The position numbers and the translations under genes were made by a program. The notes under the pieces are model-generated. The model ran no database searches. It was given only the letters and a program-made list of their open reading frames with translations, and was not told the DNA's origin. From positions 1-12,070 of the forward strand of contig DATJWY010000027.1 of the NCBI GenBank assembly GCA_035500775.1: 12,070 bases of DNA, read 5' to 3'. The stretch comes from DATJWY01 sp035500775 (GTDB taxonomy: Bacteria; Pseudomonadota; Alphaproteobacteria; Acetobacterales; Acetobacteraceae). Each line of letters opens with the position of its first letter. Position 1 is the first letter of the stretch. Below are positions 1 through 7,016 of this stretch, piece after piece.

Positions 1-174
1 GCTCCGCCCCTGGAGATCCCGTGGGAACGGCTCTTGCCGGGGCCGCGTCCCGACCGCATGGTGCGGCTGCCCAGGCAAGGACAGGGGATGGTCGCGCGCG
101 GCTGGCAGTTCCAGATCGACCGAGGCGGTAGGCTCACCGCAACGCCTTGTGGCGCTGGCGCGGCGGATTCCTGA
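1..174 (+). CDS. 3' end of an unrecognised gene (partial)
   Basis: Frame 1 is open from the left edge to a TGA at 172-174, giving the last 57 residues of a protein that begins outside the window. The codons favour G or C in the third position, as in real genes here, and the translation is mixed and globular-looking (for example IPWERLLPGPRPDRMVRLP near the start, then ARGWQFQIDRGGRLTA) with no membrane segment. I do not recognise the family and propose no function. The stop lies 4 bp before the likely ATG of the AsmA gene, and 26 bp inside it if that gene starts at the alternative GTG 149, so the two may be cotranscribed. Frame 2 is also open across this stretch, so the gene assignment is only moderately secure. 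Confidence 0.5.
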   Translation, partial: APPLEIPWERLLPGPRPDRMVRLPRQGQGMVARGWQFQIDRGGRLTATPCGAGAADS

Positions 175-178
175 ACCG

Positions 179-3079
179 ATGCGCGGTTTCCGTCGTGCCG
201 GCCTCGTGCTCGGCGGGCTCGCCGTGGCGGCGGCGCTCGCCGTCTGGCTGGTGCCGTCGGCCCTGGACTGGACCCGCTATCGTGACAGCATCGCCGCGCT
301 GACCGCCGCCCGCCTCGGCCGCCCGGTGCGGATCGAGGGCGGCATCAGCCTGACCCTGCTGCCGCAGCCGGTGCTGGTCGCCTCCCGCGTCCTCGCGCCG
401 GATCAGGGCGACGGCGTCGCCGCTTCCGTCGGCGCGCTGCGGCTGCGGGTCGCATTGGGGCCGTTGCTGTCCGGCCGGCTCGTGGTGCGGGAGCTGGTGC
501 TGAGCGGGCCGGTGCTGCGTCTGCCCTGGCCGCTGCCGCAGGGCGCCCTGGCGCTCCGGCCGCGTGGCGGCCTCGCGCCTTTCCGGGCGACGGTGGAGGA
601 CGGGACGGTCTCGATCGGCGATGCCACGGCGACGGCGATTTCCGGCACGCTGCGCACCGATCCGGACAGCAACGCGCTGATCGCCTCCGGGGCGCTCATG
701 CTGCGCGACCAGTCGCTGCGCTTCGCCAGCCGTCTCGGCCCGACGCGGCGCGACGGCTCGGCATCGCTCTCCCTGGCCCTCGACGGCCAGCTCGCGGCGC
801 GGGACACAGGCGGCACCTTCGCCGGGCGGGTGACGGCGGATGGCGCCATCATCGGCCAGGCTTCGGCGCGCGGGCCGGATCTTGGTCTGTTGCTGCCGGC
901 CCCCGCCGTGCCGTGGCAGGCGAAGGGGCCGCTCTCGGTATCGGGCGGGCTGATCACCGCGGATGATCTGGCGCTGCGGATCGCCGGCTCGCCGGCGCGC
1001 GGGGCCGTGGTCCTGCGCGTCGCCCCGCAGGCGCGGCTCGACATCGCCTTGCAGGCCGGGCGGCTGGACCTCGATGACTGGTTGCGCGTGCTGCTGCGCG
1101 GTCCGGCGTTTCCGCTGCCGACAGGGGTGGAGCTTTCGGCCGAGGCGGCGACCCTGAATGGCGGCTTGTTGCGTCGCGCCCGTGGCGGATTCGAGTTGGC
1201 CGGCGGTCATGTGATGGTGCGGGACGCGGCGGTGTTGCTGCCGGGCGACGCCCTGCTCGAATTGCGCGGGGCGCTGCGGCGGAATCCCGGGGACGGACCA
1301 GGTTTTGCCGGTGAGGCCCGGCTCTCCGCGCCCGATCTTCGCGCGACCCTGCGTTGGCTCGGGCCGCTCGCGCCGGGGCTGCCCGATCCGCCGCCCGGCG
1401 TGCTGCGCACCGCGGAGTTGACCGGGCAGCTCACGCTCGATCGCGGCCAGCTCTCGGTTTCGGGGCTTGGCGGCACGCTCGACGACAGCACGGTGAGCGG
1501 CGGATTCGGCATCGGCTTCGCCGCGCGCCCCGGCCTCGGTTTCGGCCTGACCTTTGACCACCTGGATCTCGACGCCTGGCTACCGGACCAGCCGGCCGCG
1601 TTGGCGGCCATCGCACGCCCGTTCACCGGCCTCGATGCCGACGTGCATCTCCAGGTCGGCCAGGCAAGGTGGCGCGGCGTTTCCCTCGTCGGGCTTGCCC
1701 TCGATGCGCGCTCGGGGGCGGCGGGGGTGACGATCGGGCGATTGGCCGCGGCCTCGGCGGGCGCCGCGTTCTCCGCCTCCGGCACGATCGGCGCGGACGG
1801 CACGATCGCGGATGGGCGTCTCTCCCTCGGCTTGCCGGATGTTGCCCGCCTGCTGCCGCTGCTGCCCGCCGCGCTGCGTGACGCGCCCGATTTCTGGCGC
1901 GGGCCGATGACGCTGCGCGCCGCCGCGTCGGGGCCGCCGGGCCAGCTCGCGGCGCAGATCCGGGTCGATCTCGGCGATCTGCGGCTGGAGGCGGAGCCGG
2001 TGCTCGATCTGCCGCATGGCGGCTGGTCGGGCACCATCACCCTGCGCCACCCCGGCGTGCCGCGCCTGCTCTCCGCCCTCGGGGTACCGAAGGCGGCGGT
2101 GTGGCTGGATGACGGCTCGCTGTCCCTGCTCGCGCATCTGTCGGGCACGGCGGGACGGATCGACGCGCCGTATTTCGAGATGACCGCCGGGGCGTTGCGC
2201 GCGAATGGCGGTCTGACGCTCGATCTGACCGGCGCGGAGCCCTCGGTCTCCGGGCAGGTCCGGGCGGATGTGCTGCCGTTGCCGGTGCCGTCCTTCCGGT
2301 CGGAGGCGCCGCTGCCGGCAGCCTGGCTGCGGGGCTGGCGCGGCGATGTGCGGCTCACGGCGGCCCAGGTGCAGGCCGACGGCGCGCCCGTGCTGGATGA
2401 TCTCACGGCGGAGCTGTCGGTCGCCGCGGGCGTGGCGCGGATCGGGGGGCTGGGGGCCGGGCTCAATGGCGGCCGGTTGACCGCCGAGGCCATGCTGGAC
2501 GAGAGCGCGGAGCCGCCGCGCGCCACGCTTTCGGCCACGGCCGCCGGCGTCCGGCTCGACGGGCCGCTCACCGGCTGGCCGGTGGATGTCGCCGGCGGGC
2601 AACTCGATGGTAAGCTGGCTCTGGCGGCGACCGGCCACAGCCCGGCGACCTTGCTGGCGACGCTCGGCGGCACCGGCGAGGCGACGGTGCAGGCCGCAAC
2701 CGTGACCGGATTCGATCTCGGCAAGGCGGCCGCCCTGCTGGGTGCGGCGCCGCCGGGGCCGGTGGAGGCCGGGTTGCGCGCCGCCCTGGCCGACGGCGAG
2801 TCCAGGCTCGCCAGCGCCAGCCTGCGCGTCGATATCGCGCAGGGCGGCGCGACCCTTGCCTTGCTGGAGGGCGCCGGGTCGGACGGCCAGATCGGCGGCT
2901 CCGGCAGCGCCGATCTGCGCAGTGGCGCGCTCGATCTGTCGTTGATGCTGCACCCCGCCGTGCCGGACGCGCCGGCGATCGGCCTGCGTCTGACCGGAAC
3001 GTCCGAGGCGCCGCGGCGCCAGCCGGAAATCGTGGCGGCGAGCACATGGGCGAACCGGCGCGGCACCCTCGTGCGGTGA
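179..3079 (+). CDS. AsmA family envelope protein
   Basis: Predicted 966-residue inner-membrane-anchored, mostly periplasmic protein of the AsmA/TamB-like group, whose members are linked to outer-membrane biogenesis and lipid transport between membranes. A short basic N-terminus is followed by one hydrophobic anchor (about residues 7-25) and then the typical AsmA opening: SALDWTRYRD, TAARLGRPVRIEG, LTLLPQP. The body is a long run of alternating beta-rich repeats full of Gly, Ala, Leu and Asp. Near residues 840-850 is a TGFDLGKAAALL segment typical of the AsmA C-terminal domain. The tail ends in a proline/arginine segment, PRRQPEIV. I chose ATG 179 because it gives a compact anchor and follows a weak GGCGGA at 162-167; GTG 149 in the same frame would add 10 residues. 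The gene faces the EAL-GGDEF gene convergently. The family is clear; substrate and partners are unknown. Confidence 0.88.
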   Translation: MRGFRRAGLVLGGLAVAAALAVWLVPSALDWTRYRDSIAALTAARLGRPVRIEGGISLTLLPQPVLVASRVLAPDQGDGVAASVGALRLRVALGPLLSGRLVVRELVLSGPVLRLPWPLPQGALALRPRGGLAPFRATVEDGTVSIGDATATAISGTLRTDPDSNALIASGALMLRDQSLRFASRLGPTRRDGSASLSLALDGQLAARDTGGTFAGRVTADGAIIGQASARGPDLGLLLPAPAVPWQAKGPLSVSGGLITADDLALRIAGSPARGAVVLRVAPQARLDIALQAGRLDLDDWLRVLLRGPAFPLPTGVELSAEAATLNGGLLRRARGGFELAGGHVMVRDAAVLLPGDALLELRGALRRNPGDGPGFAGEARLSAPDLRATLRWLGPLAPGLPDPPPGVLRTAELTGQLTLDRGQLSVSGLGGTLDDSTVSGGFGIGFAARPGLGFGLTFDHLDLDAWLPDQPAALAAIARPFTGLDADVHLQVGQARWRGVSLVGLALDARSGAAGVTIGRLAAASAGAAFSASGTIGADGTIADGRLSLGLPDVARLLPLLPAALRDAPDFWRGPMTLRAAASGPPGQLAAQIRVDLGDLRLEAEPVLDLPHGGWSGTITLRHPGVPRLLSALGVPKAAVWLDDGSLSLLAHLSGTAGRIDAPYFEMTAGALRANGGLTLDLTGAEPSVSGQVRADVLPLPVPSFRSEAPLPAAWLRGWRGDVRLTAAQVQADGAPVLDDLTAELSVAAGVARIGGLGAGLNGGRLTAEAMLDESAEPPRATLSATAAGVRLDGPLTGWPVDVAGGQLDGKLALAATGHSPATLLATLGGTGEATVQAATVTGFDLGKAAALLGAAPPGPVEAGLRAALADGESRLASASLRVDIAQGGATLALLEGAGSDGQIGGSGSADLRSGALDLSLMLHPAVPDAPAIGLRLTGTSEAPRRQPEIVAASTWANRRGTLVR

Positions 3080-3120
3080 CGCGGTGCCGGTTAGGGTGTG
3101 ATAGTTTTAGGTTGATCTAT

Positions 3121-3285
3121 AGGAAGGCCAGGGGCTTTGCCCCTTGACCCCACTGGGGCCGACGGCCCCAGACCCCATTATTTCTTTCGTTTAAGTAACA
3201 TATCGGGGGTCTGGGGTCTCAAGGCCCCGTCGTGCGCAGGTACGCCTTCGCGTGACGGGGTTTGGGGCAAAGCTCCAAGTCTCCG
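3121..3285. repeat. Compound GC-rich palindromic intergenic element
   Basis: Several nested inverted repeats fill the gap between two convergent genes. AGGGGC/GCCCCT (3130-3144) has a TTT loop. CTGGGGCC/GGCCCCAG (3153-3171) has a GAC loop. CCCCAGACCCC (3166-3176) is the exact reverse complement of GGGGTCTGGGG (3206-3216), enclosing an AT-rich loop. CCCCGTC (3225-3231) pairs with GACGGGG (3254-3260). The outer GGGGCTTTGCCCC (3131-3143) recurs inverted as GGGGCAAAGCTCC (3264-3276) with one mismatch, so the whole unit has imperfect terminal inverted repeats. No protein is plausible here. From memory it resembles dispersed intergenic palindromes of acetic acid bacteria; copy number cannot be judged from one window. 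It could end transcription from both sides. The boundaries are approximate. Confidence 0.7.
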
Positions 3286-3315
3286 CACTTCAATCCAAGG
3301 CAATCATACTCTGGC

Positions 3316-5118
3316 TCAGCTCATCAAGCGCGCGCAGAACTTCAGGGGCGATCTCTTCGCCTTGGATTTGACCTCGGCGAGCGTCTGGCTCAACGCCTCG
3401 CCCGTGATCGCCTGCCAGCCGGGCTGCAGGGCCACCACGCCGCAGCTGACGGAGAGCAGCGGCACCCGGCATGGCGCGCCGGAACGGTCCGTCGCCTCGA
3501 CGAAGCCCTCCTTGCGCGCCTCCGGGTCGTAGAAGGTTTCCACGTCGCTATGGAAACGTTCGAGCAGTGAGAGGATGCTCTGGCGCACCTCGTCCGTGAG
3601 TTCGCCGGGAAGGCCGAGCACGAAATCATCGCCGCCGATGTGGCCGAGCAAAGGCCCCGTTCCCGGGAACCAGCGCCGCAGCAGCTCCGCGAACAGGAGG
3701 ATGACGCGGTCGCCTCGCCGGAAGCCGAACAGGTCGTTGAACGGCTTGAAATTGTTGAAGTCGAAATAGGCGAAGACATGCGGCTCGCCCGGCCGGTCGA
3801 GGGCCTTGGCGATATGGTCCTCGATGCAGGCATTGCCGGGCAGGTGGGTGAGGGGATTCTCGTTCCGCGCCTGCGCCAGGGTGCGCTCGTTCATCAGGCG
3901 GATGATCGCGCTTTTGTGAAGCACCCCGAGATACCGGCCGTTTTCCACCAAGATCGTCGGCGCGTCGTCTTCCCGCGCGGCAACCGCTGACAGGATGCGG
4001 GGGACGGGGGTCGTGATGTCGCAAACCAGGCAGGGTGTCAGCAGGGTCTGGATCCGGAAGGGGCCGGAGCGGTTGGCGAGCAGCGCCATGCCGTATTGCG
4101 AATAGACGAGTTCCTTCAGGGGCTCCTCGCGCAGGATGCCCACCGGCCAGCCGAGCGCGTCCACCACGGGGAAGAAGGAGCGGCTGCGATCCCGGCGGAA
4201 TGTCTCCGCCACCTCCAGCATCGCGCTCGTATCGCGGAGCGGCGGCACCGCATCGAGTTCGGCCCGGATCTCGGCGCCCGGGTCTTGTCGCGCCCGGCGG
4301 TTGCGGCTGTTCGATTCGGCGACGACCGGATAGGTCCCGGTCAGCGTCGTCGTCTCCGTCGTCGCGGGGGCGATGAAATCACCCTGCACGAACTGACAGC
4401 CGACTTCGCGGCAGACACGGAACTCCCCCTCCGTTTCCACCCCCTTCGCGATGACGGCGGCGCCCTGGATCTGCGCCAGCTCCACGAGCTGCGCCAGGAA
4501 GGCTTTTCGGGCGCGATCCGTGTCGCTGCCGGTGATGAAGCAACGGTCGATCTTGATGAGATCCGGCCGGGCTTCCTGCAGCAGGCGCAGGCTGGAATAG
4601 CCGGTGCCGAAATCGTCGATCAGGAAGAGCGGGCGCTGGCCGGATGTGGCGAGCGCGCGGCGCAGCGCGGGAATGCCTGCGATCGCATGCACCTCGGAGA
4701 ATTCGATGCAGAAGCGCGCCTCGGAGAGAGCGTGCCGCCGCAGCAGCGCCTCGTTATCCGCCTGGAACGAGGGGTGATAGAGTACCCGGTTATCCATGTT
4801 GAAGAACAGGCGCGCCGGCATGTCGCCGGCGAAGGCGGCGAAGCTCCTGACCGCCATTTCCCGCAGGGTGCGGTCGGTTTCCACCGTCAGGCCGAGTTCG
4901 TGGGCATGGTCGAGCAGCGAGCGGGCGTTCGCGAAGCCAAGCGCGTCGAAGCCGCACAGCAGCGCCTCGAAGCCGTAAACGTCACCGGACTGGGCGTTCA
5001 CGATCGGTTGAAACGCGTAATGGATCGTTTCGCGCAGTCGTGCATCGAGGGGGGATATCGTCGGTGCCACGTGGTCCCGGCGCTGCCTGGCTGATGCGGA
5101 GGGAGCCGAATCAGGCAT
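3316..5118 (-). CDS. EAL-CBS-GGDEF cyclic-di-GMP signalling protein with altered active sites
   Basis: A 600-residue soluble protein with no membrane segment. Order: a short variable N-terminus, an EAL (c-di-GMP phosphodiesterase-type) domain at about 30-250, a CBS-pair-like region at about 290-410, and a GGDEF (diguanylate cyclase-type) domain at about 420-595. EAL residues present are E51 of EAL, N107, E139, D168-D169 of DDFGTG, K189 of KID, E228 and Q245. The first Glu of the usual EGVE motif is Lys (K225 in AKGVET). In the GGDEF domain, D453, N461 and D470 are kept, the signature reads GGDDF (495-499), and no RxxD inhibitory site precedes it. Start ATG 5118 has AAGGGGG (5126-5132) 7 nt upstream. 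It is transcribed divergently from pntAA. CBS pairs often bind adenine nucleotides, so the protein may sense energy state. Phosphodiesterase activity is doubtful; a c-di-GMP receptor or weak cyclase role is possible. Confidence 0.9.
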   Translation of the reverse strand: MPDSAPSASARQRRDHVAPTISPLDARLRETIHYAFQPIVNAQSGDVYGFEALLCGFDALGFANARSLLDHAHELGLTVETDRTLREMAVRSFAAFAGDMPARLFFNMDNRVLYHPSFQADNEALLRRHALSEARFCIEFSEVHAIAGIPALRRALATSGQRPLFLIDDFGTGYSSLRLLQEARPDLIKIDRCFITGSDTDRARKAFLAQLVELAQIQGAAVIAKGVETEGEFRVCREVGCQFVQGDFIAPATTETTTLTGTYPVVAESNSRNRRARQDPGAEIRAELDAVPPLRDTSAMLEVAETFRRDRSRSFFPVVDALGWPVGILREEPLKELVYSQYGMALLANRSGPFRIQTLLTPCLVCDITTPVPRILSAVAAREDDAPTILVENGRYLGVLHKSAIIRLMNERTLAQARNENPLTHLPGNACIEDHIAKALDRPGEPHVFAYFDFNNFKPFNDLFGFRRGDRVILLFAELLRRWFPGTGPLLGHIGGDDFVLGLPGELTDEVRQSILSLLERFHSDVETFYDPEARKEGFVEATDRSGAPCRVPLLSVSCGVVALQPGWQAITGEALSQTLAEVKSKAKRSPLKFCARLMS

Positions 5119-5125
5119 GGAAAGA

Positions 5126-5132
5126 CCCCCTT
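5126..5132 (-). promoter_or_regulatory. Ribosome binding site of the EAL-CBS-GGDEF gene
   Basis: On the minus strand AAGGGGG lies 7 nt before the ATG at 5118. It supports that start over other in-frame candidates. Confidence 0.6.
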
Positions 5133-5406
5133 ACGGTCAAACCGAACGATCTGGGTCTCTGAGAGAGGCGGCTTAAATCGTTTTTCTCGTTCACTTTGAC
5201 GCTAGCTCCCAATGGACGGGGCCGCAAGGAAGTTCCGTTACGGAGTCGTTTTCGTCCGTTTTGCGCGATCCGCGGGGCGGGTGGGCGGGCGTGCCGCACC
5301 TCAACCGTAACGTGCGGGCCTCTTGCGCCGTGGCTGATCCCCTTGCAAGCTGTGATCAATCAGGAGGGTCCGCTGCCCAAAGCTGCTGGAGCCGTAACTT
5401 ACTATT

Positions 5407-5413
5407 GGGGGGA
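5407..5413 (+). promoter_or_regulatory. Ribosome binding site of pntAA
   Basis: GGGGGGA lies 8 nt before the ATG at 5422. That spacing favours the ATG over the in-frame TTG at 5419, which would be only 5 nt away. Confidence 0.55.
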
Positions 5414-5421
5414 ACGGATTG

Positions 5422-6570
5422 ATGCGCCTCGCGGTGCTCAAAGAAACACGTCTAACCGAGACACGTGTCGCGGCGACACCTGACACGGTCCGCAAACTCG
5501 CGGGCCTCGGCTTGACCGTGGTGATTCAGGCCGGTGCTGGCGCCGGGGCTTCCATTTCGGATGCCGAATATCAGGCTGCCGGGGCGGAGATCGCGCCGGA
5601 CGCGGCCGCGGCGCTGGCCGGCGCCGGGATCGTTTTCGCGGTGCAGATGCCGGAGCCGCCGGTGCGGGATTCGCTGCCGCGCGGCGCCCTGCTGCTCTGC
5701 ATCGCTGGCGCCTTCGCCGATCCCACACTCGTCCCGTCCCTGGCCGAGGCCGGCGTGGATGTGGCGGCGCTGGAGCTGCTGCCGCGCATCACCCGCGCGC
5801 AATCCATGGACGTGCTCTCCAGCCAGGCCAACCTCGCCGGCTACCGCGCCGTGATCGAGGCGGCCGCCGCGTTCGACCGTGGCTTCGCGATGATGATGAC
5901 CGCCGCCGGCACGGTGCCGCCCGCGCGGGTTTTCGTCATCGGCGCCGGCGTCGCCGGCCTGAATGCCATCGCGACGGCCCGGCGTCTTGGCGCCATCGTC
6001 TCCGCGACCGATGTGCGTCCGGCCTCCAAGGAGGAGATCAAGTCGCTCGGCGCGACCTTCATCGGCGTCGAGGACGAGGAGACCGCCGCCGCCCAGACCG
6101 CCGGCGGCTATGCCCGCGAGATGAGCGAGGCGTTCCGGCGCAAGCAGGCGGAGCTGATGGCGGCGACCGTCGCCAAGAACGACATCATCATCTGTACCGC
6201 CCTGGTGATGGGCCGGCGCGCGCCGGTCATTGTCACCCAGGCGATGGTGGAGAGCATGCGGCCGGGCAGCGTGATCGTTGATATCGCCGCCGAGGCCGGC
6301 GGCAATTGCGAGGCGACGGTGCCCGGCGAGCTGAACGTCACGGCGAACGGCGTCAAGGTGCTTGGCTATCGCAACTGGCCAGCGCGCATCCCGGTCTCGT
6401 CGAGCAATCTCTATGCGCGCAACCTGCTGACGTTCCTGAATACGTTCTGGGACAAGGACACGAAGGCGCCGAAGCTGCCGGAGACGGACGAGATCGTCCG
6501 CGGTGTGCTGCTCACCCGCGGCGGTGCCGTGGTGCATCCGCAATTCCAGGCCGCTCAGACCGCCGTCTGA
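5422..6570 (+). CDS. pntAA: NAD(P) transhydrogenase subunit alpha part 1 (NAD(H)-binding domain I)
   Basis: A 382-residue soluble subunit that binds NAD(H) on the cytoplasmic face and transfers hydride to NADP+ held by PntB. The N-terminus (LAVLKET near residue 3) is typical of the alanine dehydrogenase/PNT fold. LLPRITRAQSMDVLSS carries the catalytic-loop residues R122, Q127, D130 and S133, which align with R127, Q132, D135 and S138 of R. rubrum domain I. The Rossmann motif GAGVAG is at 174-179, with D197 of TDVRP as the ribose-binding acid that gives NAD specificity. The mobile-loop region follows (GYRNWPARIPVSSSNLYARN, about 315-334). Length matches R. rubrum PntAA (about 384). It stops before any membrane segment, so the alpha chain is split. 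It is the first gene of the operon, 28 bp before pntAB. Confidence 0.97.
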   Translation: MRLAVLKETRLTETRVAATPDTVRKLAGLGLTVVIQAGAGAGASISDAEYQAAGAEIAPDAAAALAGAGIVFAVQMPEPPVRDSLPRGALLLCIAGAFADPTLVPSLAEAGVDVAALELLPRITRAQSMDVLSSQANLAGYRAVIEAAAAFDRGFAMMMTAAGTVPPARVFVIGAGVAGLNAIATARRLGAIVSATDVRPASKEEIKSLGATFIGVEDEETAAAQTAGGYAREMSEAFRRKQAELMAATVAKNDIIICTALVMGRRAPVIVTQAMVESMRPGSVIVDIAAEAGGNCEATVPGELNVTANGVKVLGYRNWPARIPVSSSNLYARNLLTFLNTFWDKDTKAPKLPETDEIVRGVLLTRGGAVVHPQFQAAQTAV

Positions 6571-6598
6571 ACGAACGCGCCCCAGGGAGTTACGTCCA

Positions 6599-7006
6599 AT
6601 GAACCCAAATACGCTTGCCGATCAGGCGCGGAGCATCGCTGACAGCGCTGCCTCGCTCGCCGCGCAACTGCAAGGTCTCGGGCATGCCGCCCTGGCCCCG
6701 GTGCTGGCGGCTGCGCCGGAAGCCGGCAGTCACTTCATCTTCCTGTTCGCGATCTTCGTGCTCGCCTGCTTCGTCGGCTACTACGTGATCTGGAACGTTA
6801 CGCCGGCGCTGCACAGCCCGCTGATGGCGGTGACCAACGCCATTTCCTCCGTGATCGTCGTCGGCGCGATGCTGGCGAGCGGGCTCGGCGGCAGCGTCTG
6901 GGCGATGGTCTTCGGCTTCCTGGCCGTGATCCTCGCCAGCGTGAACATCTTCGGCGGCTTCGTCGTCACGCAGCGTATGCTGTCCATGTTCAAGTCGAAG
7001 AAATAG
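6599..7006 (+). CDS. pntAB: NAD(P) transhydrogenase subunit alpha part 2 (membrane domain)
   Basis: A 135-residue membrane subunit providing the alpha-side helices of the proton channel (domain II). A soluble, alanine-rich N-terminal stretch of about 42 residues is followed by three hydrophobic helices at about 45-66, 74-96 and 100-123, then a basic C-terminus (FKSKK). This matches R. rubrum PntAB in length and helix count. The ATG at 6599 has AGGGAG (6584-6589) 9 nt upstream. In-frame codons upstream (from 6503) lie inside pntAA and would make an unlikely overlap. It sits between pntAA (28 bp away) and pntB (10 bp away), so the three are almost certainly one transcript with fixed stoichiometry. 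Confidence 0.95.
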   Translation: MNPNTLADQARSIADSAASLAAQLQGLGHAALAPVLAAAPEAGSHFIFLFAIFVLACFVGYYVIWNVTPALHSPLMAVTNAISSVIVVGAMLASGLGGSVWAMVFGFLAVILASVNIFGGFVVTQRMLSMFKSKK

Positions 7007-7016
7007 GCGGCGCGCG

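Larger units (their letters stand above)
5119..5421. promoter_or_regulatory. Divergent intergenic region with four CCGTAA motifs
   Basis: This 303-bp spacer separates the start codons of the EAL-CBS-GGDEF gene (-) and pntAA (+), so promoters for both must lie in or near it. The hexamer CCGTAA or its complement TTACGG occurs four times: 5131-5136, 5238-5243, 5305-5310 and 5392-5397. The copies at 5238 and 5305 share the longer CCGTAACG, and the one at 5238 sits in a small palindrome, TCCGT-T-ACGGA. No convincing -35/-10 pair was found on either strand, and no riboswitch-like fold or gene is evident. An operator function for the motif is only a suggestion. Confidence 0.4.

Noticed and set aside
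134..1561. Long minus-strand reading frame opposite the AsmA gene (475 codons)
   Set aside because: Its product is Arg/Gln/Gly/His-rich with no recognisable domain, and it lies opposite a clear AsmA gene. GC-rich DNA leaves antisense frames open; the minus-strand frames at 1207-3066 and 1580-2953 are rejected for the same reason.
3137..3532. Plus-strand frame starting in the palindromic element
   Set aside because: It begins inside the repeat and runs antisense over the end of the GGDEF domain, with no recognisable product.
5196..5224. TTGACG on the plus strand as a -35 box for pntAA
   Set aside because: At 17-bp spacing the next hexamer is GGGCCG, nothing like a -10 box, so the promoter call is unsupported.
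5111..5359. Small minus-strand frame upstream of the EAL gene (82 codons)
   Set aside because: Arg-rich product with no recognisable domain, overlapping the well-supported EAL gene start. The region is better explained as promoter DNA.
5419..5421. TTG as the pntAA start
   Set aside because: The adjacent ATG at 5422 is better spaced from GGGGGGA, and MRLAVLKET is the usual start of this family.
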